In this document: positions 24,812 to 34,056 of the stretch, one piece after another
How positions within the stretch are numbered: the first letter of the stretch is position 1
How the letters are laid out: each line of letters begins with the position of its first letter
Origin: Chitinophagaceae bacterium
GTDB lineage: Bacteria > Bacteroidota > Bacteroidia > Chitinophagales > Chitinophagaceae
Length of the DNA: 64,000 bases
Assembly: GCA_018335935.1 (NCBI GenBank)
Contig: JAGXRG010000026.1
Coordinates: forward strand, 1-64,000
Reading direction: 5' to 3'
Notes under the pieces: model-generated
The model's database searches: none
Told to the model about the DNA's origin: nothing
What the model saw: only the letters and a program-made list of their open reading frames with translations
Made by a program: the position numbers and the translations under genes

Positions 24812-25140
24812 TATCCAATTTTTAAACCATTTGCAACTGTTTGTTGGGGTTGCAATAATATTACAGTATTGTTTTCATCATAGATTCCTAAAACTAAACA
24901 TTCACTCATAAAATTGGCTATTTGTTTTGGTGGAAAATTTACAACTGCTATAATTTGTTTCCCAATCAAATCATCTATGGTGTAATGATGAGTTATTTGA
25001 GCTGATGATTTTTTGATTCCTAATTTGCCAAAGTCGATACTTAATTGGTAAGAATTTTTTCTTGCTTTTTCAAAATCTTTTGCTGCTATAATTGTTCCAG
25101 TTCTAATATCGATTTTTTCAAAATCCTCCCAACTGATCAT
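24811..25140 (-). CDS. csaA: CsaA-type tRNA-binding protein
   Basis: The 109-residue protein is a single tRNA-binding OB-fold domain, as in CsaA and the C-terminus of MetRS. Signatures are FEKIDIRTGTIIAAKDFEKA and NFPPKQIANFMSECLVLG. CsaA has been described as an export-related chaperone in Bacillus and as a tRNA-binding protein. It overlaps ogt by one base. The gene is preceded by a bidirectional terminator on its upstream side. Confidence 0.92.
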   Translation of the reverse strand: MISWEDFEKIDIRTGTIIAAKDFEKARKNSYQLSIDFGKLGIKKSSAQITHHYTIDDLIGKQIIAVVNFPPKQIANFMSECLVLGIYDENNTVILLQPQQTVANGLKIG

Positions 25141-25170
25141 ATAAACGTTTTAAATGATGATTTTGTATAT

Positions 25171-25200
25171 AAAAATAAAAAAACCTGCAATTGCAGGTTT
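25171..25200 (-). terminator. terminator, 20-bp perfect palindrome
   Basis: AAACCTGCAA/TTGCAGGTTT (25181-25200) is a perfect palindrome. On the minus strand it is followed by TTTATTTTTAT. It ends the upstream 226-residue protein gene and insulates csaA. It also has a T-run on the plus strand. Confidence 0.75.
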
Positions 25201-25216
25201 TTGAACAGTTAAAAAA

Positions 25217-25897
25217 TTACCAATTATGATACGATAACTTTCCTTCAACAATTTTTTCACCTTCTATAAAATTAGTAATGACAGTAAACTTACAATCATT
25301 GCCACATTTAGGTATCATTACAATTCTTTCATAACTACCCCAAACTGTTTCGTACATGGGTAATTTTTTTCCATTGCTAAAATTTCCAATTACACTAGCC
25401 CCTATTGGTGGGTGCTGGTTTAATTTTATTGCTCGCCACTCCATCCCTTCAATTAATTTACAACGTAAAGAATTTTTATACCAAACTTCAGCATTTTTAT
25501 TATCTCCAGCTTTAGAAAATGCATATTCAAAAGCTAAGCATCCTAAATATTCGTTGTATTTAAAAATATTAGCAGCATATTGTAAAGCCAATCCAGTGAA
25601 ACCTCCATTTGCATTAGGAGCATTTGAATGAAACTTTACTAAAGCAAAGTTTAAAACAATAGAGCTCGGGTCATTTTTTACTTGTTCTTCTAAGTTTCTT
25701 CTTAATTCAAAAGCATCAGTTCTAGAATAAATTTTTTCTCTAGAAATTAAATTGTCTGATTCTTGATCAACTTGAATAAAATATGAATTAACTACTGCAA
25801 CTGATTTCTTTTTAATTGGAACTCCATTTGCATAGCCTACATTTAGAAAAATGAAAAAAATGAATAAGAACCTGTAAAATAAATTTACTCTTTTCAT
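25217..25897 (-). CDS. hypothetical exported protein
   Basis: A 226-residue protein with a strong N-terminal signal (about 1-24, ending GYANG). I do not recognise a family. The middle part (about 65-150: ELRRNLEEQVKNDPSS, ALQYAANIFKYNEYLG, AFEYAFSKAGDNKNAEVWYK) looks like a short array of TPR or Sel1-like helices. The last part contains four cysteines and a beta-rich end. It is monocistronic, with a terminator after it and a 233-base gap before it. Confidence 0.65.
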   Translation of the reverse strand: MKRVNLFYRFLFIFFIFLNVGYANGVPIKKKSVAVVNSYFIQVDQESDNLISREKIYSRTDAFELRRNLEEQVKNDPSSIVLNFALVKFHSNAPNANGGFTGLALQYAANIFKYNEYLGCLAFEYAFSKAGDNKNAEVWYKNSLRCKLIEGMEWRAIKLNQHPPIGASVIGNFSNGKKLPMYETVWGSYERIVMIPKCGNDCKFTVITNFIEGEKIVEGKLSYHNW

Positions 25898-26130
25898 AAA
25901 AATAATTTTAATTAAATTTTGATAGGGTACAGTTCAAACACGTCAGTTAATCTGAATAATTTGTGTTTGTCTTAAAAGAGTAGGATTAAATACGGGCTTT
26001 CTATGCAATAAATCTTCAAAACTTAAAATAAACTGATTAACTTTTATTTTAAGGAGCTGCAATATATAAATTTATTTTGGATTAGAAGATATCTTATACA
26101 ATAAATTTTAAAACAATTCGTTCAGCTGAG

Positions 26131-27345
26131 TTATCTACGACTTGCAATTAGTAAATTAAGATCTGTAAATTTAAGGTTGAATTTTTCACTCATGTAGAAG
26201 TCTGTTATGGAGCCTTTGAACATATAAAACCCTTCTCTTAAATTTAAATTATGCCACACAATCTCTTCAATACCACCTTCTTCACTAATATTTAATAATA
26301 ATGGCATTAAAACATTGCTTATGGCCTGACTTGCTGTTCTTGCGAATCCACTAGGTATATTGGGAACACAGTAATGAATCACATCATGTTTAATGAAAGT
26401 GGGATTTTCATGACTAGTAAGTTGGCTGGTTTCAAAACAACCACCTCTGTCAATAGCAACATCTATAATAATACTCCCCTGACGCATTGTTGAAACAATG
26501 GATTCAGTTACTACAATTGGAGCTCTTCCATATTCATTACTTAAAGCCCCAACGGCAACTTCACAAGTTTTTAGTTGCTTTGCTAAAATTTTAGGCTCAA
26601 GTACACTAGTCCAAATTCTTTGACCAAGATTGTTTTGCAACTGTTTTAAACGTGAAACATTGTTATCAAAAACTTTTACACTTGCTCCTAAAGCTAAGGC
26701 ATTACGGGTAGCAAATTCTCCAATAATACCTGCACCAATTACTACAACTTTTGTAGGTGGAATGCCGCTTATTCCTCCTAATAAAACTCCTTTCCCATTA
26801 TTAAAACTACTTAAATATTGACCAGCTATGAGCATTACAGCAGAACCTGCAATTTCACTCATACTACGAACTATGGGGTAAGTACCACTATCATCTTTTA
26901 AATTTTCATAGCCCAAAGCAGTAATTTTCTTTTCCATCATTTTCTTTACCACATTCAACTTTAATGCTGAATAATGGATTGTTGAAATAATGGTTTGATT
27001 CATTTGCAATAAATCAATATCCTGTTCAACTATAGGAGCACTTTTAATGAGTAACGGACATTTATAGACTTCTTCTCTTGAAGCTACAATTTTTGCACCT
27101 GCTTCACTATAATCATTATCTGTATAATGACTTCCAATACCTGCATGATGTTCAACACAAACTGAATGACCATTCGCTACTAATACACCAACAGCATCAG
27201 GAGTTAAGCCCACCCTATTTTCTTGAAATGCAATTTCTTTAGGAATTCCTATTTCTAATTTAGCACCTTGTGGTTTAATATCAAGCTTTTCTTCTAGTGT
27301 TTCGTATTTAAATGAGGAAGATATGATGGGTTTATGAGCAGCCAT
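26131..27345 (-). CDS. ald: alanine dehydrogenase
   Basis: The 404-residue NAD-dependent enzyme interconverts alanine and pyruvate plus ammonia. Motifs seen are GIPKEIAFQENRVGLTPDAV near 33-52, the NAD fold GAGIIGEFATRNALALGASVKVFDNN near 200-225, and the late signature IIDVAIDRGGCFETS. It is about 30 residues longer than the classic enzyme because of an N-terminal extension. The NAD-binding region and the RGGC signature argue for alanine dehydrogenase rather than transhydrogenase. It is divergent from gapA. Confidence 0.9.
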   Translation of the reverse strand: MAAHKPIISSSFKYETLEEKLDIKPQGAKLEIGIPKEIAFQENRVGLTPDAVGVLVANGHSVCVEHHAGIGSHYTDNDYSEAGAKIVASREEVYKCPLLIKSAPIVEQDIDLLQMNQTIISTIHYSALKLNVVKKMMEKKITALGYENLKDDSGTYPIVRSMSEIAGSAVMLIAGQYLSSFNNGKGVLLGGISGIPPTKVVVIGAGIIGEFATRNALALGASVKVFDNNVSRLKQLQNNLGQRIWTSVLEPKILAKQLKTCEVAVGALSNEYGRAPIVVTESIVSTMRQGSIIIDVAIDRGGCFETSQLTSHENPTFIKHDVIHYCVPNIPSGFARTASQAISNVLMPLLLNISEEGGIEEIVWHNLNLREGFYMFKGSITDFYMSEKFNLKFTDLNLLIASRR

Positions 27346-27457
27346 TTTTTTATAGTTAGAGAATAAAATTAGATTAATTTTTCGTAATCGCTATATATAT
27401 CGATTTGAAAAAAAATCAAATGACTAAAATCGATAATATCTATTGTATGTAATCCAC

Positions 27458-27465
27458 TAATTTTG
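27458..27465 (+). promoter_or_regulatory. -7 promoter element for gapA
   Basis: TAATTTTG matches TAnnTTTG exactly and lies 19 bases before the GAPDH ATG. The predicted leader is only about a dozen bases. No clear -33 element was found. Confidence 0.5.
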
Positions 27466-27484
27466 CAGCACAAAAAATATAAAT

Positions 27485-28498
27485 ATGAATAATGTAAAAG
27501 TTGCCATTAATGGTTTTGGAAGAATAGGTAGATTAGTATTTAGACAAATCTATAATATGCAAGATATTAATGTAGTTGCTATTAATGATTTAACAAGTCC
27601 TGCTGTACTTGCACATTTATTAAAATATGATAGTGCACAAGGCAGATTTAATGTAGAAGTTACTTCAACACAAAATTCAATTATAGTAAATGGTCATGAA
27701 ATTAAAATATATGCTCAAAAGGATCCTGCTCAAATCCCTTGGGGTACTCATGATGTTGATGTGGTGATTGAAAGCACAGGTTTTTTTGCTGATAAAGAGA
27801 AAGCTGAATCTCATATTAAAGCTGGTGCAAAAAGAGTTGTAATTTCTGCTCCTGCAACAGGCGATTTAAAAACTGTTGTATTTAATGTTAACCATAGCAT
27901 TTTAGACGGTTCAGAAACTATTATAAGCTGTGCCAGCTGTACAACCAACTGTTTGGCTCCAATGGCAAAAGTATTGAATGATAAATTTAATATACTTGCT
28001 GGAAGCATGACTACCATTCATGCTTATACTAACGATCAAAATACATTAGATGCTCCTCATGCTAAAGGCGATTTAAGAAGAGCAAGAGCTGCTGCACAAA
28101 ATATTGTTCCAAATAGTACTGGTGCTGCTAAAGCTATTGGTTTAGTATTACCTGAATTAAAAGGAAAACTTGATGGCAGTGCTCAACGTGTGCCTACCAT
28201 TACAGGTTCTGTTACAGAATTAACTGCTATTCTAGAAAAGAAAACAAGTGTTGAAGAAGTGAATGCAGCCATGAAAGCAGCTAGTGATGAAAGTTTTGGA
28301 TATACTGAAGACGAATTAGTAAGTACAGATATTATTGGTATTTCTTATGGATCTTTATTCGATGCAACACAAACTAAAGTAATTACAGTAGGCGAAGCAC
28401 AATTAGTTAAAGTTGTAAGCTGGTACGATAATGAAATGAGTTATGTAAGCCAATTAGTAAGAACAGTTAACTATTTTGCTGGATTAATTAAAGAATAA
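27485..28498 (+). CDS. gapA: glyceraldehyde-3-phosphate dehydrogenase, type I
   Basis: A 337-residue glycolytic enzyme. The NAD-binding motif [10 protein letters not shown] is at 8-17 and the catalytic Cys152 is in [17 protein letters not shown] with Asp35 favours NAD over NADP. The late motif [16 protein letters not shown] is intact. It is monocistronic and ends in a long bidirectional terminator shared with the FAD dehydrogenase gene on the other strand. Confidence 0.98.
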   Translation: MNNVKVAINGFGRIGRLVFRQIYNMQDINVVAINDLTSPAVLAHLLKYDSAQGRFNVEVTSTQNSIIVNGHEIKIYAQKDPAQIPWGTHDVDVVIESTGFFADKEKAESHIKAGAKRVVISAPATGDLKTVVFNVNHSILDGSETIISCASCTTNCLAPMAKVLNDKFNILAGSMTTIHAYTNDQNTLDAPHAKGDLRRARAAAQNIVPNSTGAAKAIGLVLPELKGKLDGSAQRVPTITGSVTELTAILEKKTSVEEVNAAMKAASDESFGYTEDELVSTDIIGISYGSLFDATQTKVITVGEAQLVKVVSWYDNEMSYVSQLVRTVNYFAGLIKE

Positions 28499-28505
28499 GT
28501 TTAAG

Positions 28506-28549
28506 CATACTAAAAAACCACAGTTTAAATGCTGTGGTTTTTTAGTATG
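28506..28549. terminator. bidirectional terminator overlapping the stop codon of the opposing gene
   Basis: Two perfect 18-base arms (28506-28523 and 28532-28549) surround an 8-base loop. Each arm has an A-run or T-run, so the hairpin works as a terminator in both directions. It starts 8 bases after gapA. Its right arm covers the stop codon (28542-28544) and the last codons of the minus-strand FAD dehydrogenase gene. Confidence 0.85.
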
Positions 28550-30131
28550 TAAGAATCTCAGCAATTTTTATGGCAATTCTTTCACCATCCATTGCAGCAC
28601 TTACAATGCCACCGGCATAACCTGCACCTTCTGCACAAGGAAATAAATTTTTAATTTGTGGATGATGTAAAATATCATCAGTTCTTGGAATACGAACAGG
28701 CGAAGATGTTCTGCTTTCTGTAGCAACAACAATGGCTTCATTAGTATAATATCCTTTCATTCTCTTACCAAATGCCTTAATGCCCTTTTGTAAAGCTTGA
28801 TGAATAAAATTTGGTAAGACTTGTTTTAACTCTGAAGAATTTATACCTGGTAAATAAGAACAATTTGGTAAAGTGGTTGAAATTTTTCCTTCACAAAAAT
28901 CAATAACTCTTTGTGCAGGAGCAACAAATTTTCCTCCACCACAGTCAAAAGCTTTTTGTTCAATTTCTGATTGAAAATGCATGAGTGATAATGGAGTAAA
29001 ATCTTTTTTATTTTTCTTACAAAAGTCAATGATATCATTAGTTTCAACTGTTACCACCATTCCACTATTTGCAAATGCATTATTTCTTTTACTAGGGCTC
29101 CAACCATTTACCACTAATTCATTGGAGTTGGTAGCTGCTGGTGCAATAATACCTCCAGGACACATACAAAAACTAAATACTCCTCTCCCATCAACTTGTT
29201 CAACTAAACTGTAAGCAGCAGGTGGTAAATATTCTCCCCTATTATTTTCTTTGATTAAATGATATTGGCATGAATCAATTACTTGTTGAGGATGTTCAAT
29301 TCTTACGCCTAAAGCAAAAGGTTTTGGTTCTATTAAAATATTTTTATTGTAAAGCAATTCATAAATATCTCTGGCACTATGGCCAGTAGCTAGAATAATC
29401 TGTTGAGCTGCTATTTCATCACCATCACTTGTAATAACAGTTTCAATTAAATTATTTTCAATCTTAAAATCAATAACTTTTTTATTGAAACGAATTTCAC
29501 CACCATGATCAATAATGGCTTCTCTCATTGCAGTTATAATATGTGGTAATTTATTGGTACCAATATGTGGATGTGCCTGATACAAAATTTTTTCCTCTGC
29601 ACCATATTGTACAAAACAATTTAATATACTATCAATACTGCCTCTTTTATTGCTTCTTGTGTAAAGTTTTCCATCACTATAAGTTCCTGCTCCTCCTTCA
29701 CCAAAACAATAATTAGATTCAGGATTTACAATGCCTTCTTTATTCAACTTTGCCAAATCTCTTCTTCTATCTCGAACATTTTTTCCTCTTTCAAGAATAA
29801 TAGGTTTAATGCCAAGTTCTAATAATTTTAAAGCAGCAAATAATCCTGCTGGTCCAGCACCAATGATGATGACTGATTTAGCATTTGAGTGAACTTCTTT
29901 TAAATGCTTTCTTACAATTTTTCTTTGTTCAAAAGGTTCTTCAATAAAAACATGAAGGGTGAGATTAATCCAGATTTGATGTCGACTACGAGCATCTATA
30001 GATTCTTTCAACTTATAAAACCCAAAAATTTTATCTTCTGCAATTGATAAAAGAGCTGCAATGTATGATGTAATAATACTTTGACTTGCAGCTTCTGATG
30101 GAGTAAGCTTTAATGATATTTTTTGTTGCAT
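28542..30131 (-). CDS. FAD-dependent dehydrogenase (COG2509 type)
   Basis: A 529-residue flavoprotein. An N-terminal ~80-residue domain precedes the FAD motif IIGAGPAGLFAALKL (about 90-104). Further motifs are FGEGGAGTYSDGKLYTR, an NAD(P)-site-like GHSARDIYELL, the CMCPGGII region, and the C-terminal EGAGYAGGIVSAAMDG. These define the widespread uncharacterised FAD dehydrogenases of COG2509. The substrate is unknown. It is followed upstream on the same strand by a CoA-binding protein and an EamA transporter. Confidence 0.88.
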   Translation of the reverse strand: MQQKISLKLTPSEAASQSIITSYIAALLSIAEDKIFGFYKLKESIDARSRHQIWINLTLHVFIEEPFEQRKIVRKHLKEVHSNAKSVIIIGAGPAGLFAALKLLELGIKPIILERGKNVRDRRRDLAKLNKEGIVNPESNYCFGEGGAGTYSDGKLYTRSNKRGSIDSILNCFVQYGAEEKILYQAHPHIGTNKLPHIITAMREAIIDHGGEIRFNKKVIDFKIENNLIETVITSDGDEIAAQQIILATGHSARDIYELLYNKNILIEPKPFALGVRIEHPQQVIDSCQYHLIKENNRGEYLPPAAYSLVEQVDGRGVFSFCMCPGGIIAPAATNSNELVVNGWSPSKRNNAFANSGMVVTVETNDIIDFCKKNKKDFTPLSLMHFQSEIEQKAFDCGGGKFVAPAQRVIDFCEGKISTTLPNCSYLPGINSSELKQVLPNFIHQALQKGIKAFGKRMKGYYTNEAIVVATESRTSSPVRIPRTDDILHHPQIKNLFPCAEGAGYAGGIVSAAMDGERIAIKIAEILTY

Positions 30132-30171
30132 GGGTTAGGTGTTTATCCTAAAAAATTGCAAAACTGATGAA

Positions 30172-30540
30172 CTAATACTGACCTGTTTTTAATAAGACTA
30201 AAGTACAAGCTTCTAATGGTTCAATATGATTTGATTTGGCTAATTCAACTAGTTCGTCATTTTCAGTGCCCGGATTAAATATGATTCTCTTAGGCTTTAA
30301 AGAAACTAAATAATCATAATATTCTTGCTGATACTTTTCACTCAGGTATAAAGTTATGGTATCAATATCTTTTAAAATAGGCTTACCCACTACAATTTCT
30401 ACATCATTTATTTTTCCAACTTTATTCCCAATTGCAACAACAGGGTGATTGTATTGACGCAATAAATTAACAGCAAGATTGCTATATCTTTCTTTATTTT
30501 CTGAAGCCCCAATCACTAATGTTTTCTTCTGTGTATTCAT
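30172..30540 (-). CDS. CoA-binding domain protein (COG1832/YccU-like)
   Basis: A 122-residue single-domain Rossmann protein with the nucleotide-binding start TLVIGASENKERYSN (8-22) and PKRIIFNPGTENDEL near 83-97. It matches the small CoA-binding proteins related to YccU. Ligand binding is inferred from family only. Its ATG overlaps the stop codon of the EamA transporter by one base (TAATG), so the two are translationally coupled. Confidence 0.88.
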   Translation of the reverse strand: MNTQKKTLVIGASENKERYSNLAVNLLRQYNHPVVAIGNKVGKINDVEIVVGKPILKDIDTITLYLSEKYQQEYYDYLVSLKPKRIIFNPGTENDELVELAKSNHIEPLEACTLVLLKTGQY

Positions 30541-31433
30541 TAATTTTTATTTGCAAGATACACACCACAAAGAATAATAATTAAACCAATTACATGTAAA
30601 ATTGTAATATGTTCTCCATTTAATAAACCCCAACCAATAGCAACAAATGGTATACCATAAGTTACTGTTGATGCAAATAAACCACCAGCACGTTTCATTA
30701 AACTATAAAATAAAATTGATGCAATTGCTGTAGCTAATATACCTAAAGCACTACTTGCACTTGTTGCTAAAATGTATTTAGATTCTAATAGGTTTAAACT
30801 AAAATATCCTGTGTAATATAAAATAATGATTGCTGGAATTATTAAAAATGAAAAAGCAATAGCAGCAATTTGAATAGATGGTACACCTGTTAGTTTTTTA
30901 ACTACCATGTTTACATTAAATCCATATAAAACGGTGGCTAAAATTACAAAACTAATGTAGAGATAATTATTGACATGCTGATCTTGAGCATTTGCATAAA
31001 TTAGAAAAACACTGCCTGCAAGACCAATAACAACACCAACAATCTTTCTAGTTGTAGTTACTAAATTAAAAAATACTGCTCCTACAACAATTACAAACAA
31101 TGGCGTTAATGAATTTAAGCTTCCGGCAATGCCTCCACCAATTTTAGTTTCTGCAATACAAAATAAAAACGCAGGAATAAAACTACCAATTAACCCACTT
31201 AAAATAATGTACAACAAAACATTTTTAGGAAGTGTTTTTATTGCTTTATATGCAAAAGGTAACATTACTAATCCAGCACATAAAATTCGAATAGTTGCAA
31301 CTTGATATGGACTTAAAACAGGTTTGCTTAAGTCGTGATTTTCGAACATACCTAATTTCATAAGTTCAAAACTACTGCCCCATATAAAACAAAGAATTAC
31401 GAATAAAAACCAATTGATAAATTTATGACTCAC
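30540..31433 (-). CDS. EamA/DMT-family transporter
   Basis: A 297-residue inner-membrane protein with about 10 TM segments and two EamA repeats. The first repeat carries FIWGSSFELMKLG and the second YGIPFVAIGWGLLNGE, both typical of the drug/metabolite transporter superfamily. The substrate is unknown. The start codon is GTG; no ATG lies near the first TM segment. It is co-transcribed with the CoA-binding protein. Confidence 0.88.
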   Translation of the reverse strand: MSHKFINWFLFVILCFIWGSSFELMKLGMFENHDLSKPVLSPYQVATIRILCAGLVMLPFAYKAIKTLPKNVLLYIILSGLIGSFIPAFLFCIAETKIGGGIAGSLNSLTPLFVIVVGAVFFNLVTTTRKIVGVVIGLAGSVFLIYANAQDQHVNNYLYISFVILATVLYGFNVNMVVKKLTGVPSIQIAAIAFSFLIIPAIIILYYTGYFSLNLLESKYILATSASSALGILATAIASILFYSLMKRAGGLFASTVTYGIPFVAIGWGLLNGEHITILHVIGLIIILCGVYLANKN

Positions 31434-31497
31434 AATTAAAATTTTGGCAAATGTCTGATAATTGTATTTCTAAACAAGGAAAATATTCAATAAGCCA

Positions 31498-31920
31498 TCA
31501 AGAGTATTTGCGTTGAGGTGTTTCAACATAATTCTGTTGTTCTTTCAATGATTCTGGACTAGGATTATTTGTAATGGAAACTGAAAGATAAAATAATGCC
31601 AATAATACTACTGAAGTTACTAATAACTCATCCCACTTGAACCAATACCCCCAAAATCTATATAAAACAGCAGTTTCGGGATGATTGGGTTTGTATATAA
31701 CTTGTACTTTTTCTAAATCATTAACACTTCTTAAAGGATAATTTGCATTTATACTATAAGTAGAATCTTTCAAAACAAATATGGCTTGAGCTTCATTTGT
31801 TTTTAGGTTCACTTTAATAGTAGCAACTGTTGTTTCTCCATCAAAATAATCGGGTTCTCTAGAATAGAAAATATAGCATGTATAACAAACTACATACAGT
31901 ATGATTAATAATTTATACAA
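31498..31920 (-). CDS. small membrane protein, DUF3592-like
   Basis: A 140-residue protein with TM segments at about 3-20 and 96-114 and a beta-rich extracytoplasmic domain between them containing VQVIYKPNHPETAVLYRFWGYW. The pattern of a valine-rich domain, a YxPxxPExA motif and flanking TM helices resembles DUF3592. The start is TTG, with an in-frame TAA four codons upstream and no alternative ATG. It lies just after glyS on the same strand. Confidence 0.6.
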   Translation of the reverse strand: MYKLLIILYVVCYTCYIFYSREPDYFDGETTVATIKVNLKTNEAQAIFVLKDSTYSINANYPLRSVNDLEKVQVIYKPNHPETAVLYRFWGYWFKWDELLVTSVVLLALFYLSVSITNNPSPESLKEQQNYVETPQRKYS

Positions 31921-31940
31921 TACAAGTTATTGATGATTGA

Positions 31941-33383
31941 TTATTGATTGATTGAATTTATTACTAAATTCTTTAAATCAGCTATGGCAATTCTTTCTTG
32001 AACCATTGAATCTCTATGACGAATCGTTACAGTATTGTCTTCTTTAGTTTGATGATCAATGGTTACACAAAAAGGTGTACCAATGGCATCTTGTCGTCTG
32101 TAACGCTTACCAATACTATCTTTCTCCTCGTAGTAACATTTAAAATCTTGCTTACAATCATTCATGATTTCTTTGGCAATTTCTGGCAACCCATCTTTTT
32201 TAGTTAATGGAAGAATAGCCAGTTTATTGGGAGCCAGCTTTGCAGGAATTTTCAAAACTGTTCTGCTATCTGTCGTTCCATCTTCTTTGTGAATTGTTTC
32301 TTCTTGATAAGCATGAGATAGTACTAACAAAAACATTCTATCTAAACCAATAGATGTTTCAATTACATATGGAATATAATTTTGATTGATTTCTGCATCA
32401 AAATATTGTTGTTTCTTCTTGCTATATTCCTGATGTTGTTTTAAATCAAAATCACTTCTGCTATGAATGCCTTCTACTTCTTTAAAACCAAAAGAAAACT
32501 CAAACTCAATATCACAAGCTTCTTTAGCATAGTGTGCTAGTTTAACATGATCGTGATAACGATATTTTTCTTGTGGCAATCCAAGACTTAAATGCCATTT
32601 CATTCTTTCATCTTTCCAATATTTATACCACTCTCCTTCTGTTCCAGGACGAACAAAGAATTGCATTTCCATTTGTTCAAACTCTCTCATTCTAAAAATA
32701 AATTGTCGTGCTACAATTTCATTTCTAAAAGCTTTACCAATTTGAGCTATTCCAAAGGGAACTTTCATACGTGCAGATTTTTGCACATTTAAAAAGTTCA
32801 CAAAAATGCCTTGAGCCGTTTCTGGTCTTAAGTAAATGGTATCAGCATCATCTGTAACACTTCCCAATTTAGTGTCGAACATGAGGTTGAACTGACGAAT
32901 ATCTGTCCAGTTGCAAGTGCCACTTACAGCACATGAAATTTTATGCTCCTCAATCATTTTCTTTAAATCTGCAAAAGCATCTTCAGCTAACATTTTCTCC
33001 ATACTTGCCACTAACCCATTAGCTTTATCATGTTCTCCTTTTTCTTTTAATTGATCAGCAAAACCTTCAACTAAATGATCTACACGATAACGTTTTTTGC
33101 TATCCTTATTATCAATCATAGGGTCACTGAAATTATCAACATGACCACTAGCTTTCCAAGTTGTTGGATGCATAAAGATTGCTGCATCAATACCCACAAT
33201 ATTTTCATGCATTTGAGTCATACTCTTCCACCAATAATCTTTTATGTTTTTCTTTAATTCACTTCCATAAGGGCCGTAATCATAAACAGCACTTAAGCCA
33301 TCGTATATTTCACTCGATTGAAATACAAATCCATATTCTTTTGCATGTGCAATAATTGCTTGTAAATTATTCTCTGTTGACAT
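31941..33383 (-). CDS. glyS: glycine-tRNA ligase, alpha2 type
   Basis: A 480-residue class II synthetase of the homodimeric type found in Bacteroidota, Archaea and Eukarya, unlike the alpha2beta2 enzyme of E. coli. Motif 1 and 2 regions are visible (YLRPETAQGIFVNF; FRNEIVARQFIFRMREFEQME), and motif 3 lies in ETSIGLDRMFL. The C-terminal anticodon-binding domain has LAILPLTKKDG. A -7 element sits only 4 bases before the ATG, suggesting a leaderless mRNA. Confidence 0.97.
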   Translation of the reverse strand: MSTENNLQAIIAHAKEYGFVFQSSEIYDGLSAVYDYGPYGSELKKNIKDYWWKSMTQMHENIVGIDAAIFMHPTTWKASGHVDNFSDPMIDNKDSKKRYRVDHLVEGFADQLKEKGEHDKANGLVASMEKMLAEDAFADLKKMIEEHKISCAVSGTCNWTDIRQFNLMFDTKLGSVTDDADTIYLRPETAQGIFVNFLNVQKSARMKVPFGIAQIGKAFRNEIVARQFIFRMREFEQMEMQFFVRPGTEGEWYKYWKDERMKWHLSLGLPQEKYRYHDHVKLAHYAKEACDIEFEFSFGFKEVEGIHSRSDFDLKQHQEYSKKKQQYFDAEINQNYIPYVIETSIGLDRMFLLVLSHAYQEETIHKEDGTTDSRTVLKIPAKLAPNKLAILPLTKKDGLPEIAKEIMNDCKQDFKCYYEEKDSIGKRYRRQDAIGTPFCVTIDHQTKEDNTVTIRHRDSMVQERIAIADLKNLVINSINQ

Positions 33384-33387
33384 GCTG

Positions 33388-33395
33388 CAAATATA
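33388..33395 (-). promoter_or_regulatory. -7 element 4 nt before glyS ATG (leaderless candidate)
   Basis: TATATTTG on the minus strand matches TAnnTTTG exactly and is separated from the glyS ATG by only 4 bases (CAGC). Transcription would start at or next to the A of the start codon. No clear -33 element was found. Confidence 0.55.
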
Positions 33396-33408
33396 GGTTT
33401 ACATAAGA

Positions 33409-33439
33409 TTTGATTATTGATTAAATGACAATACATTTG
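33409..33439 (+). promoter_or_regulatory. complete Bacteroidota promoter, leaderless candidate
   Basis: TTTG (33409-33412), 19 bases, then TACATTTG (33432-33439) is a full consensus promoter. The ATG of the downstream gene (33444) is 4 bases after the -7 element, so the mRNA should be leaderless. It overlaps the region upstream of glyS, so the two promoters are back to back. Confidence 0.72.
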
Positions 33440-33443
33440 CTTC

Positions 33444-34022
33444 ATGAGACCAGTTAAAACTTATGAATTTATCGTTGTTTTGAAAAAAAACTCCACCAAA
33501 CTAATTGATACCATTAGTTTGTTGATGTTGGCATTTTCGGTTGCCATTTTTTCTTATGAATTTTCTTTAAAATTTATTGAAGCCAATAAAACTTTAAATG
33601 CTAATAATGGATTAATGTTAGTATGGATTTTTGGAATTATGGGATGGTTATATTATTGTAGAACCCTACAAAAAAGAGGCATGGAACCTCATTATCGTTT
33701 TGCATTATTATTAGCAGCATGGGGTTGGTTTATGAACCCTAGTTTTTCTTGGCTTTCTATCTTCTTTTTAATTGCTGCTGTAATTGAAAAGCCTGTAAAA
33801 ATTACTCCTGAATATGCTTTTGATGAAGATGGCATTGTTTTAAATTCAATCCCTCAAAGAAAATATACTTGGACAGATATGAATAATGTAGTGTTAAATT
33901 CAGGTATGTTGACTTTAGATTTTAAGAGCAATAAACTTGTTCAAAAAGAAGTGAATGATGCAGTGCCTGATAATGTAGAGAAAGAATTTAATGCCTATTG
34001 TAAAATTCAATTGGCAAAATAA
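33444..34022 (+). CDS. membrane protein with C-terminal PH-like domain
   Basis: A 192-residue protein with about four TM segments in the first 115 residues, followed by a soluble C-terminal part (about 120-192). That part contains FDEDGIVLNSIPQRKYTWTD and LTLDFKSNKLVQKEV, reminiscent of the beta-rich bPH/YcxB-like domain. I cannot name a family with certainty. It has its own consensus promoter and its own terminator, so it is monocistronic. Confidence 0.7.
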   Translation: MRPVKTYEFIVVLKKNSTKLIDTISLLMLAFSVAIFSYEFSLKFIEANKTLNANNGLMLVWIFGIMGWLYYCRTLQKRGMEPHYRFALLLAAWGWFMNPSFSWLSIFFLIAAVIEKPVKITPEYAFDEDGIVLNSIPQRKYTWTDMNNVVLNSGMLTLDFKSNKLVQKEVNDAVPDNVEKEFNAYCKIQLAK

Positions 34023-34050
34023 TAAAACCGTTAATTTCTTAACGGTTTTA
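34023..34050. terminator. bidirectional terminator between the membrane protein and infC
   Basis: A perfect 12-bp stem TAAAACCGTTAA/TTAACGGTTTTA has a 4-base loop TTTC. It directly follows the plus-strand stop codon and lies 6 bases beyond the infC stop on the other strand, with T-runs within both arms. Confidence 0.8.
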
Positions 34051-34056
34051 TAAATA

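Noticed and set aside
24811-25140. CsaA-type gene as a fragment of MetRS
   Set aside because: Its length and complete OB-fold match stand-alone CsaA; there is no MetRS catalytic sequence around it.
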